42,967 bases of DNA, from NCBI GenBank assembly GCA_025964325.1, contig JAOPZA010000082.1:1-42967 (forward strand), read 5' to 3'. This document shows positions 25,819-35,726 of this stretch, piece after piece (position 1 is the stretch's first letter; each line of letters starts with the position of its first letter). This DNA comes from Conexibacter sp. Lineage in GTDB: Bacteria > Actinomycetota > Thermoleophilia > Solirubrobacterales > Solirubrobacteraceae. Made by a program: the position numbers and the translations under genes. The notes under the pieces were generated by a model that worked only from the letters and a program-made list of their open reading frames with translations, was not told the DNA's origin and did not search any database.

Positions 25819-26996
25819 TCACCTCCGTCGAGCACCGCTTCGGCCCCTACGGCGGCCAATACGTCCCGGAGACGCTGATGCCGGCGCTCGCCGAGCTCGA
25901 GGCGGCCTGGCTCGACGCCTCGCGCGATCCGGAGTTCACGACGCGGCTCGACGAGCTGCTGCGCGACTACGCCGGTCGTGCGACGCCGCTCTACCTCGCC
26001 GAGCGCCTCAGCGAGGTCGGCGGCCGCCCGATCTACCTCAAGCGCGAGGACCTGCTGCACACCGGCGCGCACAAGATCAACAACGCGCTCGGGCAGGCGC
26101 TGCTGGCGAAGCGGATGGGCAAGCGCCGCGTGATCGCCGAGACCGGCGCCGGCCAGCATGGCGTCGCGACCGCGACGGCCTGCGCGCTGCTCGACATCGA
26201 GTGCGTCGTCTACATGGGCACCGAGGACATGCGCCGCCAGAAGCCGAACGTCGAGCGGATGGGCCTGCTGGGTGCGACCGTCGAGCCCGTCGAGGCCGGC
26301 TCGCGGACGCTCAAGGAGGCCTGCTCGGCGGCGATCCGCGACTGGGTCACCAACGTCGCGACGACGCACTACGTGCTCGGCACGGCCGCCGGGCCGGCGC
26401 CGTACCCGGCGATCGTGCGCGATCTCCAGCGCGTGATCGGCGAGGAGACGCGCGCGCAGATCCTGGAGAAGGAGGGGCGGCTGCCGCAGCGCGTGATCGC
26501 CTGCGTCGGCGGCGGCTCGAACGCGATCGGGATCTTCACGCCGTTCACCGCGGACGTCGAGGTCGAGCTGATCGGCGTCGAGGCGGCGGGGGAGGGGCTC
26601 GAGACGGGGCGCCACGGCGCGCCGCTGACGGCCGGCAACCGGCCCGGCGTGCTGCACGGTGCCTACGAGCCGATCATGCAGGACGACGACGGCCAGATCC
26701 TCGAGGCGCACTCGATCTCCGCCGGCCTCGACTACCCCGGCGTCGGCCCCGAGCACGCCTGGCTGCGCGACACCGGGCGCGCCCGCTACGAGGCGATCAG
26801 CGACAGGGACGCGCTCGCGGCGCTGCAGCGGGTCGCGAAGCTCGAGGGGATCATCCCGGCGCTCGAGTCCTCCCACGCGCTCGCCTGGGCGCTCGCGAAC
26901 GGCGGCAGCGAGCTCGACGTCGTCTGCCTCTCCGGGCGCGGCGACAAGGACCTCGCGCAGGTGCTCGAGATGATCGCCCGGGACGGCGGCGCGTGA
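25815..26996 (+). CDS. trpB: Tryptophan synthase beta chain
   Basis: 393 residues, the usual length. It opens [20 protein letters not shown]. The PLP lysine lies in [19 protein letters not shown], the substrate loop in [19 protein letters not shown], and the phosphate loop in [12 protein letters not shown]. The C-terminal LSGRGDKDL is the family end motif. It condenses indole with serine. The ATG overlaps the trpF stop, and trpA starts 4 nt before its own stop (GTGA), so the three genes are translationally coupled. This is the TrpA-dependent TrpB1 type. Confidence 0.98.
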   Translation: MITSVEHRFGPYGGQYVPETLMPALAELEAAWLDASRDPEFTTRLDELLRDYAGRATPLYLAERLSEVGGRPIYLKREDLLHTGAHKINNALGQALLAKRMGKRRVIAETGAGQHGVATATACALLDIECVVYMGTEDMRRQKPNVERMGLLGATVEPVEAGSRTLKEACSAAIRDWVTNVATTHYVLGTAAGPAPYPAIVRDLQRVIGEETRAQILEKEGRLPQRVIACVGGGSNAIGIFTPFTADVEVELIGVEAAGEGLETGRHGAPLTAGNRPGVLHGAYEPIMQDDDGQILEAHSISAGLDYPGVGPEHAWLRDTGRARYEAISDRDALAALQRVAKLEGIIPALESSHALAWALANGGSELDVVCLSGRGDKDLAQVLEMIARDGGA

Positions 26997-27787
26997 CCGG
27001 CACGGTCACGGGCGTCGAGCGGATCGCCGCCGCCTTCGCCGACAGCGGCAAGCGCGCGGCATTGATGCCCTACCTGATGGGCGGCTTTCCCGACCTCGCC
27101 ACCTCGCGCGCGATCGGCGAGGCCTACGCGGACGCCGGCGCCGACCTCGTCGAGCTCGGCATCCCGTTCTCCGACCCGCTCGCCGACGGCCCCGTGATCC
27201 ACGCCGCCGCGACCTCGGCGCTGGCCGCCGACGCGACCGTCGACGGCGTGCTCGACGTCGGCGCCGCGCTCGCGGAGCGCCTGCCGGTCGTGATCATGTG
27301 CTACGCGAACATCGTCTACGCGCGCGGCTTCGAGACCTTCGTCGACGCCCTGCGCGAGCACGGCGTCAGCGGGCTGATCGTGCCCGACCTGCCGCTCGAG
27401 GAGGCGCCCGTCCTGCTGGAGCTGTGCGACGAGCGCGGGATCGCGCTCGTGCCGCTCGTCGCGCCCACGACACCGGACGAGCGCCTGCGTCGGATCGGCG
27501 CGGGCGCCCGCGGCTTCCTCTACACGGTCTCCGTCACGGGGACGACCGGCGAGCGCGGCGCGCTGGTCGACGTCGAGGCGATCCTCCGGCGAGCGGCGGC
27601 CGCGACGGTGGTGCCGGTCGCGCTCGGCTTCGGCATCGCGACGCCCGAGCAGGCGGCGGCCGCCGCGGACGCCGGCGCCGCCGGCGTGATCGTCGGCAGC
27701 CGGCTCGTGCGGGCGGCCAGCGAGGCCGCCGATCCGGTCGCCGAGGTGCACGCGCTCGTGGCCGCGATGGCCGCGGCGCTGCGATAG
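26993..27787 (+). CDS. trpA: Tryptophan synthase alpha chain
   Basis: 264 residues from GTG. Catalytic Glu is in [20 protein letters not shown] and catalytic Asp in [39 protein letters not shown] and [11 protein letters not shown] complete the barrel. It cleaves indole-glycerol phosphate and channels indole to TrpB. The stop codon TAG forms the first three bases of the TAGGAT -10 box of the next small gene. Confidence 0.97.
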   Translation: MTGTVTGVERIAAAFADSGKRAALMPYLMGGFPDLATSRAIGEAYADAGADLVELGIPFSDPLADGPVIHAAATSALAADATVDGVLDVGAALAERLPVVIMCYANIVYARGFETFVDALREHGVSGLIVPDLPLEEAPVLLELCDERGIALVPLVAPTTPDERLRRIGAGARGFLYTVSVTGTTGERGALVDVEAILRRAAAATVVPVALGFGIATPEQAAAAADAGAAGVIVGSRLVRAASEAADPVAEVHALVAAMAAALR

Positions 27788-27790
27788 GAT
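27785..27790 (+). promoter_or_regulatory. Putative -10 box (TAGGAT) overlapping the trpA stop
   Basis: TAGGAT ends 9 nt before ATG 27800. Its first three bases are the trpA stop codon. Confidence 0.4.
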
Positions 27791-27799
27791 CCGCGCCTC

Positions 27800-27973
27800 A
27801 TGGGACTCGCATTCATCAGCACCGCCGCCTTCGGGCTCTGGCTCATCCTGTGGGCCCTCGGCATCAAGGGCTTCGACGGCTTCCTCGTCGCCGCGCTCAT
27901 CATCCTCGTCGCCGCCGGCGTCAGATACCTCGGGCAGTTCATGCCCTGGGCGCAGGCCTCCGACGACGTCTAG
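27800..27973 (+). CDS. 57-residue membrane protein of unknown function
   Basis: The frame begins MGLAFISTAAFGLWLILWAL and ends QASDDV. It has two hydrophobic stretches (FISTAAFGLWLILWALGI and FLVAALIILVAAGVRYL) joined by KGFDG, so it is a two-pass or hairpin membrane protein. No Shine-Dalgarno is present, but a TAGGAT hexamer ends 9 nt before the ATG, matching the leaderless pattern of its neighbours. The gene is convergent with the phosphofructokinase gene, 27 nt apart. I do not recognise a named family. The clear hydrophobic pattern and promoter position make it a real gene. Confidence 0.75.
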   Translation: MGLAFISTAAFGLWLILWALGIKGFDGFLVAALIILVAAGVRYLGQFMPWAQASDDV

Positions 27974-28000
27974 ACGCGGCCGGCGCGGCGCGGCCGTCCG

Positions 28001-29038
28001 CTAGCCGAAGAACGTGCGGGCGATCTCCAGATAGCGGAGGTCGACCGTCTTGATGCCCTCGACAGCCGACAGCGGCACGCTCGTCATCTCGGTGCCGTGG
28101 AGGGCGACCATGCGTCCGGTGTCGCCGGCCATCACGAGGTCGGCGGCGTGCGCTCCGTAGCGCGTCGCGAGCAGCCGGTCGGTCGCCGTCGGCGTGCCGC
28201 CGCGCTGGATGTGGCCGAGCGAGGTGACGCGCGACTCGAAGCCGGTGCGCTGCTCGAGCTCGATCGCGAGCGCCGTCGCGATCCCGCCGAGGCGCGGGTA
28301 GCCGTAGGCGTCGACCTCCTCGGAGGTGCGGACGAGGCGCCGCTCGCCCGACTCGAAGGCCAGCTCCGCGCCCTCCGCGACGACGATGATCGAGAACGAC
28401 TTGCCGCGCTCGTGGCGCCGCTTCACGTTCGCCGCGATCTCTTCGACGGTCAGCTCCAGCTCGGGGATCAGGATCCCGTCGGCGCCGCCGGCGATGCCGG
28501 CGAAGACGGCGATCCAGCCTGTGTTGCGGCCCATCACCTCGAGCAGCATCACGCGATCGTGCGACTGCGCGGTCGTGTGGAGGCGGTCGATCGCGTCGGT
28601 CGCGATCTGCACGGCGGTGTCGAAGCCGAACGTGTAGTCGGTCTGCGTGACGTCGTTGTCGATCGTCTTCGGCACGCCGACGACGGGGATCCCCAGCTCC
28701 TCCTGGACGCGGCGGGTGATCATCATCGTGTGCTCGCCGCCGATCGCGATCACCGCGTCGAGCTCGTCCGCCGCCTGCGCGGCGTTGACCTTCTCGACGC
28801 CGTTCGGCTCGCGGAACGGGTTGTAGTTCGAGGTCGAGAGGATCGTGCCGCCGAGATGGAGGATCCCCGAGACGCTCTGCCCGTCGAGCCGCATGTGCTC
28901 GCGCTCCGCGAGGCCGCGGTAGCCGCGGCGCAGGCCGACCGGCTCGTGGCCGTGCGTCAGCAGGCGCCGCGCGGCTGCGCGGATGACCGCGTTCAGCCCC
29001 GGACAGTCGCCTCCGGCTGTGAGGATCCCCACACGCAT
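28001..29038 (-). CDS. 6-phosphofructokinase with atypical phosphoryl-donor site
   Basis: 345 residues. The PFK core is clear: MRVGILTAGGDCPGLNAVIR, PKTIDNDVTQTDYTFGFDTA with the catalytic Asp, VMLLEVMGRNTGWIA, and GHIQRGGTPTATDRLLAT. The donor-site motif reads GGEHT. ATP enzymes have G and pyrophosphate enzymes D at the position held by His here, while the Lys of PKTIDND is the state linked to pyrophosphate use and to group III actinobacterial enzymes. Donor use (ATP, pyrophosphate or both) is therefore open. The gene is divergent from the lipoprotein at 29159 and has a TACGCT -10 box 10 nt before its ATG. Confidence 0.93.
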   Translation of the reverse strand: MRVGILTAGGDCPGLNAVIRAAARRLLTHGHEPVGLRRGYRGLAEREHMRLDGQSVSGILHLGGTILSTSNYNPFREPNGVEKVNAAQAADELDAVIAIGGEHTMMITRRVQEELGIPVVGVPKTIDNDVTQTDYTFGFDTAVQIATDAIDRLHTTAQSHDRVMLLEVMGRNTGWIAVFAGIAGGADGILIPELELTVEEIAANVKRRHERGKSFSIIVVAEGAELAFESGERRLVRTSEEVDAYGYPRLGGIATALAIELEQRTGFESRVTSLGHIQRGGTPTATDRLLATRYGAHAADLVMAGDTGRMVALHGTEMTSVPLSAVEGIKTVDLRYLEIARTFFG

Positions 29039-29048
29039 CGAGGCGGCA

Positions 29049-29054
29049 GCGTAG
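29049..29054 (-). promoter_or_regulatory. Putative -10 box (TACGCT) of the phosphofructokinase gene
   Basis: On the minus strand TACGCT ends 10 nt before the ATG at 29038. Confidence 0.35.
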
Positions 29055-29106
29055 CGGCATCGGGCGTGGCATGACGGCCGGCTCCGCCTCGGTCGCGACG
29101 CGAGCA

Positions 29107-29112
29107 TAGAAT
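29107..29112 (+). promoter_or_regulatory. Putative -10 box (TAGAAT) upstream of the lipoprotein gene
   Basis: TAGAAT ends 8 nt before a TTG at 29121 that opens a 13-codon frame. The spacing matches the leaderless starts seen elsewhere in the window. Confidence 0.35.
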
Positions 29113-29120
29113 CGCCGCCG

Positions 29121-29162
29121 TTGTCCGATCCCGACCTCATCATCCGCGGGGCGTCGCACTGA
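29121..29162 (+). CDS. Possible 13-residue leader peptide
   Basis: TTG 29121 opens a short frame, (L)SDPDLIIRGASH, ending at TGA 29160-29162. The TTG sits 8 nt after TAGAAT. The stop overlaps the CTG codon (29159-29161) that is the best candidate start for the lipoprotein. It may couple translation of that gene, or be chance; no family can be judged at this size. Confidence 0.25.
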   Translation: MSDPDLIIRGASH

Positions 29163-30424
29163 GACACGGTCATTCGATATCGGTCGCATGCGCCTGTCTG
29201 CTGGTGCTTCTGATCGCCGGCTGCGGCGGGGGCCGGGAGAAGGACGGCGGCGCCGTCCCCGGCAGCCGCCTGACGATCTACTCCTCGATGCCGCTCGAGG
29301 GCCCCGACCACGACATCTCGGTCGACGTCGTCCGCGCCGAGCGGCTCGCGCTGCGCGAGCACGGCGGCCGGGCCGGCCGCTACGCGATCCAGCTCGTCTC
29401 GCTCGACGCGGCGACGCCGAAGGCGGGCGAGTGGGACCCGGCGCAGATCTCGAAGAACGCCCGTCGCGCGGCGAAGGATCCCGACACGATCGCCTACGTC
29501 GGCGAGCTGCACTCCGGCTCCTCGGCGATCTCGATCCCGTTGCTGAACGAGGCCGGGATCCTCGAGGTCAGCCCGCTCGACACCGCGATGGAGCTGACGA
29601 CGAGAACGATGGCGATCGCGGGCTCGCCGCTGAAGTACTACCCCAACCTGGCGAAGGTCGGCCGCACGTTCGCCCGCGTCGTGCCGAACGACCGCGTGCA
29701 GGCCGACGCGTTGGCGCTCTACATGCGGCAGGAGGGCGTCGGGCGGCTGGCGATCCTGACCGACGACGACACGAACGGCCTGCCGCTCGCCGCGACCCTG
29801 AAGGCGAGCGCGAAGGCGGCCGGGATCACCGTCGTCCCCGACGAGGACCCGATCGACGCGCACGCCATGGACCAGACCCAGCGGGCCGCGAAGATCGCGG
29901 CGACGGGCGCCGACGCCGTCTTCTTCGTCGGCTCCACGCGTCCCGGCGTCGTGCAGCTGTGGCGTGCGCTCAACCTCCAGGAGCCGTCGCTCCAGCTCTA
30001 CGCGCCCGGCGCCGTCGTCGACGCGCCGTTCGTCGCGGCGATCGGCAACGCCCGCGCCCAGACGCGCGTGACGCGGGCGCCGCTGGGACTGAGCGACTAC
30101 CCGCCGGCGTCGCGCAGATTCCTCGCCTCCTTCCGCAGCGTCTACGGCTACACGCCCGCGCCGGAGGCGCTCTACGGCTACGAGGCGATCCGAGCGGTGC
30201 TCGACGCGATCGACCGCGGGCAGGCGACGGCAGGCGACCGCGCGCTCACACACCCCGACGTGGTGCGCGCCTTCTTCCGGACGCAGGCGCGCGGCACGGT
30301 CCTGGGCGACTACGCGATCGACCGCAGCGGCGACACGGGCCTGCACCGGTTCGGCGCCTATCGCGTCGTCGGCAGAGCGCTGCGCTTCGTGCGCCCGCTC
30401 GACCCCGGTCGCCCGACGGGCTGA
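29159..30424 (+). CDS. Lipoprotein substrate-binding protein (type 1 periplasmic binding fold, LivJ-like)
   Basis: 421 residues if it starts at CTG 29159. The first GTG in frame (29204) would leave only VLLIAGC and destroy the signal peptide. From 29159 the protein begins with RHGHSISVACACLLVLLIAG and Cys, a full lipobox signal. The mature part follows the Leu/Ile/Val-binding family: YSSMPLEGPDHD, VGELHSGSSAISIPLLNEAG, RVVPNDRVQADALALYM, AILTDDDTNGLPLA, and YGYEAIRAVLDAIDRG near the C-terminus. It should bind a small solute, perhaps an amino acid, outside the membrane. No ABC permease or ATPase gene is adjacent. The gene ends just before the two-hairpin element at 30445. Confidence 0.8.
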   Translation: MRHGHSISVACACLLVLLIAGCGGGREKDGGAVPGSRLTIYSSMPLEGPDHDISVDVVRAERLALREHGGRAGRYAIQLVSLDAATPKAGEWDPAQISKNARRAAKDPDTIAYVGELHSGSSAISIPLLNEAGILEVSPLDTAMELTTRTMAIAGSPLKYYPNLAKVGRTFARVVPNDRVQADALALYMRQEGVGRLAILTDDDTNGLPLAATLKASAKAAGITVVPDEDPIDAHAMDQTQRAAKIAATGADAVFFVGSTRPGVVQLWRALNLQEPSLQLYAPGAVVDAPFVAAIGNARAQTRVTRAPLGLSDYPPASRRFLASFRSVYGYTPAPEALYGYEAIRAVLDAIDRGQATAGDRALTHPDVVRAFFRTQARGTVLGDYAIDRSGDTGLHRFGAYRVVGRALRFVRPLDPGRPTG

Positions 30425-30444
30425 GCGGCGCCAGCCCCGCCTGC

Positions 30445-30508
30445 GCGGGCTTCGCCCTCTGGGCGAACACCCGCAAGGTGAAACGAGCGCGCAGCGCGAG
30501 GCTTCACC
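30445..30508 (+). repeat. Two-hairpin intergenic element, copy A
   Basis: The first hairpin has TTCGCCC (30451-30457), loop TCT and GGGCGAA (30461-30467), enclosed by GCGGG/CCCGC (30445-30449 and 30470-30474). The second pairs GGTGAA (30477-30482) with TTCACC (30503-30508) around a GC-rich core. The inverse orientation of the same element lies at 35727-35790, with about four bases in five identical and compensating stem changes. It sits between convergent genes and contains the stop codon of the epimerase gene. Confidence 0.7.
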
Positions 30509-31406
30509 CGAGGGCGTCGCGCAGCGCCTCGTCGAGGTCGGCATGCCGGTAGGCGTAGCCGAGCTCGAGCGCCCGCTTCGGCACGGCCCGCTGCCCGGTC
30601 GTGACGAGCTGCTCCATGTCGCCGTACAGCAGCTTCAGCGCGAGCCGCGGGACCGGTGCGATCGCTGGGCGCCGCAGCGCGCGGCCGAGCGCCTTGGAGA
30701 AGGCGGCGTTCGTGACCGGGGTCGGCGCGGTCGCGTTGATCGGTCCGCGCCACGCCTCGCCGTCGAGCGCGGCGAGGTAGAGCCCGACGAGGTCGTCGCG
30801 ATGGACCCAGGAGAGGTACTGCCGGCCGCCCGCGACGGGGCCGCCGGCGCCGAGCCTGAACGGCGGCAGCATCTTCGCGAGCGCGCCGCCCGCGGCGTCG
30901 AGCACGACGCCCGTGCGCACCAGCACGACGCGCACGCCGAGCGCCTCGGCGGCGAGGGCCGAGCGCTCCCACGCGGCGCAGACGCGTGCCGCGAAGTCAT
31001 CTCCGGCGGGCGCCGTCTCGTCGAGCTGCTCGTCGCCGTGCGGCCCGTAGTAGCCGACGGCGGAGGAGGAGACGAGCACGCGCGGGCGCGGGTCGGCGGT
31101 GCGCAGGCCGGCGACGAGGTTCGCGGTGCCGGTCTCGCGGCTCGCGCGGATCCGCGCGCGCGACTCGTCGCTCCAGCGCTGCGCGAGGTTCTCGCCGGCG
31201 AGGTGGACGACGGCGTCGCGGCCGCCGAGCGCGTCCGCGGGGGCCGGCTCGTGCAGCGGATCCCAGCCGATCGCCGGGATGCCGAGGCGAGAGCGGGCCG
31301 CCTCCGCGTTGCGCGAGAGCACGGTGACCTCGTCTCCGCGCGCCGTCAGCTGCTCCACCAGCCTCGACCCGATCAGCCCGGTCGCGCCCGTCACCGTCAC
31401 CCGCAT
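30504..31406 (-). CDS. TIGR01777-family NAD(P)-dependent epimerase (SDR39U1-like)
   Basis: 300 residues. The N-terminal Rossmann motif is VTVTGATGLIGSRLVEQL. Family features follow: VVHLAGENLAQRWSDESRAR, VLVSSSAVGYYGPHGDE and LVRTGVVLDAAGGALAKMLP, then INATAPTPVTNAAFSKALGR. The extended SDR fold is certain; the substrate for this subfamily is not known. GAGGAG lies before the ATG (complement of 31404-31406). The stop codon falls in the second hairpin of the repeat element. A 109-bp GC-rich gap with no clear gene separates it from the malic enzyme gene on the same strand. Confidence 0.92.
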   Translation of the reverse strand: MRVTVTGATGLIGSRLVEQLTARGDEVTVLSRNAEAARSRLGIPAIGWDPLHEPAPADALGGRDAVVHLAGENLAQRWSDESRARIRASRETGTANLVAGLRTADPRPRVLVSSSAVGYYGPHGDEQLDETAPAGDDFAARVCAAWERSALAAEALGVRVVLVRTGVVLDAAGGALAKMLPPFRLGAGGPVAGGRQYLSWVHRDDLVGLYLAALDGEAWRGPINATAPTPVTNAAFSKALGRALRRPAIAPVPRLALKLLYGDMEQLVTTGQRAVPKRALELGYAYRHADLDEALRDALG

Positions 31407-31515
31407 GCCCGCTCCTCGCCGTTGGACGTCCTGGGAGGGATACGGGCGAGCCGCGCGCGCGGATGGCCGCGCGGCGGCGCTGGTCCGCTCGCGCGCCCGG
31501 CCGCGCGCGGCCGCC

Positions 31516-32979
<1,464 letters not shown>

Positions 32980-33114
32980 GAAGCGGTGGCCTCCGTGGAT
33001 GGATCGGATCGCGAGGCGCAGCATATCCGCTGGTCGAACAGCATGTTCCGTACTGCGGAAACCGCGGGCGAGGTCGCCGCCGGCCGGGGGGCGGCCCCGT
33101 CCGGGGGGCCCCTC

Positions 33115-33120
33115 TAAAGT
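33115..33120 (+). promoter_or_regulatory. Putative polA -10 box (TAAAGT), leaderless
   Basis: TAAAGT ends 7 nt before GTG 33128, with no Shine-Dalgarno between. It lies in the 148-bp gap shared with the divergent malic enzyme gene. Confidence 0.45.
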
Positions 33121-33127
33121 GTCGGCC

Positions 33128-35725
33128 GTGACCACCGACGCGCACGACGAGCTCTTCCTGATCGACGGGAACTCGCTCGCCTTCCGCGCGTTCTTCGCGC
33201 TGCCCGAGTCGATCGCGACCTCGACCGGCTTCCCGACGAACGCGATCTTCGGCTTCGCGTCGATGCTCGTGAGAATCCTCACGGAGTTCGGCCCGAAGGC
33301 GACGATCGTCGTCTGGGACCGCGGCCACTCGGGCCGCAGAGAGGTCTATCCGGACTACAAGGCGCAGCGCAGCACGCGGCCGGACCTGCTGCGGCAGCAG
33401 TGGCCGCACCTCGAGCCGCTCGTCGACGCGTTCGGCTACGCGAACGTATCGGTCGAGGGCTACGAGGCCGACGACGTGATCGCAACGCTGGCGGAGCGGG
33501 CGAGAGCGGCCGGGATCCCGGTGATGGTCGTGACCGGCGACCGCGACGCCTACCAGCTGGTCGGCGACGGCGTGCAGATCATGACCACGTCCAGGGGCAT
33601 CACCGACACGAAGGTCTACGACCGCCAGGGCGTGATCGACCGCTACGGGATCCCGCCCGAGCTGGTGCCCGACTTCATCGGCCTCAGAGGCGACACCTCC
33701 GACAACATCCCTGGCGTCCCCGGGATCGGCGACAGAACGGCCGCGCAGCTGCTCCAGCAGTACGGCACGCTCGAGGAGGTGCTCGCGCACGCGGGCGAGA
33801 TCAGAGCCGCGAGACGGCGCGAGAACCTGATCGCGCACGCCGACGACGCGCGCGTCTCGAGACAAATCGCGACGATGGTGCGCGACATCGACGTGCCGAT
33901 CGACGTTGAGGCCTTCGTCGGCGCGCCGCCCGACCGCTCGCGCCTGCGCGAGGTCTTCCGCGAGTTCGAGCTGCGCGACCCGCTGCGGCGGATCGAGGAG
34001 GCGCTCGCCGACCGCGACGACGAGGCGGCGCCGCGGCCCGCGGCCGAGCACGTGCTGAGCGCGACCCTGCACAACGGCGCCACGCCGCTCGAGCTCGCCG
34101 GCCTCGGCGCGGACGGCGCCGAGGTCGCGGTTGCCGCACGGGCGCCCGAGAAGCCCGACGACGCGCTCTTCGGCGAGAACGACGCGTGGCGCTTCGGCGC
34201 GTTCGCCGGGGGCGGGGAGGCGGTCGCCGGCGAGCTGACCGACCCCGCCGAGCTGGCGGCCGCGCTCGGCGAGCGCCCGGTGCTCGCGCACGACGCGAAG
34301 GCGCTCGGGACGGTGCCGGCGCGGCTCGCGCACGACACGCTCGTGGCCGCCTACCTGCTCGACCCGGCGCGCCGCGCCTACCCGCTCGACGAGCTGACGG
34401 AGGAGCGCGGGATCGTCGCCGAGCTGGAGGATCCGGCCGCCGCCGACGCGCTGCTGATCCACGCGCTGACGGCGGCGCAGCGGGAGCAGCTGCGCGAGCG
34501 CGGCCTCGTGCCGCTGCTGGACGAGGTCGAGCTGCCGCTCGTGCGCGTGCTGCGGACGATGGAGGCGGTCGGGCTGAAGCTCGACACCGAACGGCTGGCG
34601 ACGATCCGCGAGCGCGTGATGGAGGAGGCGCGCGCGCTCGAGCGTGAGATCCACGAGCTGGCCGGCGAGGAGTTCATGATCGGCTCGCCGCAGCAGCTAG
34701 GGTCGGTGCTGTTCGAGCAGCTCGGGCTGTCGCGCAGACGGCGCGGCAGAACCGGCTTCTCGACCGACGCCCGCGTCCTGCAGGCGATCCGGCACGAGCA
34801 CGAGATCATCCCCAGGATCGAGCGCTGGCGCGAGCTGACGAAGCTGGCCTCGACCTACCTCGACGCGCTGCCGCTGCTGATCGACCCGGTCGACGGCCGT
34901 CTCCACACGACGTTCAGCCAGGTGACGGCGGCGACCGGCCGGCTCTCCTCGAACAACCCGAACCTGCAGAACATCCCGATCCGCACGCCGCTCGGCCGCG
35001 AGATCCGCGCCTGCTTCGTCGCCGAGCCCGGCAACGTGCTGATCTCGGCCGACTACTCGCAGGTCGAGCTGCGCGTGCTCGCGCACATCGCCGGCGAGGA
35101 GGTGCTGAAGGAGATCTTCCGCCGCGGCGAGGACGTCCACAGCGCGACCGCGGCCTCGATCCTCGGCGTCTCGGCCGAGGAGCTCGACTCCGGCTCGCGC
35201 TCGAAGGCGAAGATGGTCAACTACGGGATCGTCTACGGGCTCTCCGCCTTCGGCCTCGCCGATCGCCTGCAGATCCCGCGCGAGGAGGCGGAGGAGTTCA
35301 TCGAGCGCTACCTCGACCGCTTCCCGGCCGTCCGTGCCTTCATCGCCTCGACGATCGAGCAGGCGACCGAGGACGGCTACGTGACGACGCTGATGGGCCG
35401 CCGCCGTCAGATCCCGGAGCTGCGCGCGCGCAACCGCCAGGTGCGCCAGCTGGGGGAGCGGCTCGCCGTCAACACCGTCATCCAGGGGACCGCCGCCGAC
35501 ATCATCAAGGTCGCGATGGTGAACGCCGAGCTCGCGCTCGAGCGCTCCGGCCTGGCGACGCGCCTGATCCTCCAGATCCACGACGAGCTGCTGTTCGAGG
35601 GACCCGCCGACGAGGCCGAGGCAGCGAGCGGGCTGGTCGTGCGCGAGATGGTCGACGCGCTCGCGCTCGATCCGCCGCTCGTCGTCGACGCCGGCGTCGG
35701 ACCGAACTGGCTGGACGCCAAATAG
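33128..35725 (+). CDS. polA: DNA polymerase I
   Basis: 865 residues from GTG. The 5' nuclease domain starts with LFLIDGNSLAFRAFFALPES and keeps its metal-binding acids in VEGYEADDVIATLA and VTGDRDAYQLV. The middle proofreading-like region (about 300-460) lacks the D-x-E exonuclease motif, so 3'-5' exonuclease activity is probably absent. Polymerase motif A is DYSQVELRVLAH (Asp about 642), motif B is KMVNYGIVYGLSAFGLA (Lys about 695) and motif C is IHDELLFE (about 817). It fills gaps in repair and removes Okazaki primers. Ten AGA arginine codons stand out against the GC-rich codon use. Copy B of the two-hairpin element follows the stop. Confidence 0.98.
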   Translation: MTTDAHDELFLIDGNSLAFRAFFALPESIATSTGFPTNAIFGFASMLVRILTEFGPKATIVVWDRGHSGRREVYPDYKAQRSTRPDLLRQQWPHLEPLVDAFGYANVSVEGYEADDVIATLAERARAAGIPVMVVTGDRDAYQLVGDGVQIMTTSRGITDTKVYDRQGVIDRYGIPPELVPDFIGLRGDTSDNIPGVPGIGDRTAAQLLQQYGTLEEVLAHAGEIRAARRRENLIAHADDARVSRQIATMVRDIDVPIDVEAFVGAPPDRSRLREVFREFELRDPLRRIEEALADRDDEAAPRPAAEHVLSATLHNGATPLELAGLGADGAEVAVAARAPEKPDDALFGENDAWRFGAFAGGGEAVAGELTDPAELAAALGERPVLAHDAKALGTVPARLAHDTLVAAYLLDPARRAYPLDELTEERGIVAELEDPAAADALLIHALTAAQREQLRERGLVPLLDEVELPLVRVLRTMEAVGLKLDTERLATIRERVMEEARALEREIHELAGEEFMIGSPQQLGSVLFEQLGLSRRRRGRTGFSTDARVLQAIRHEHEIIPRIERWRELTKLASTYLDALPLLIDPVDGRLHTTFSQVTAATGRLSSNNPNLQNIPIRTPLGREIRACFVAEPGNVLISADYSQVELRVLAHIAGEEVLKEIFRRGEDVHSATAASILGVSAEELDSGSRSKAKMVNYGIVYGLSAFGLADRLQIPREEAEEFIERYLDRFPAVRAFIASTIEQATEDGYVTTLMGRRRQIPELRARNRQVRQLGERLAVNTVIQGTAADIIKVAMVNAELALERSGLATRLILQIHDELLFEGPADEAEAASGLVVREMVDALALDPPLVVDAGVGPNWLDAK

Positions 35726-35726
35726 G

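Noticed and set aside
29188-30552. ATG-started frame over the lipoprotein gene
   Set aside because: It is in another frame and encodes a low-complexity Arg/Ala-rich string; the binding-protein motifs are in the frame containing GTG 29204.
33036-33060. LexA/SOS-box-like GAACA-GCA-TGTTC followed by TTCCG-TACTG-CGGAA in front of polA
   Set aside because: The Gram-positive SOS box has four bases between GAAC and GTTC; here there are five, so the half-sites are out of register. The palindromes are real but I cannot name a regulator.
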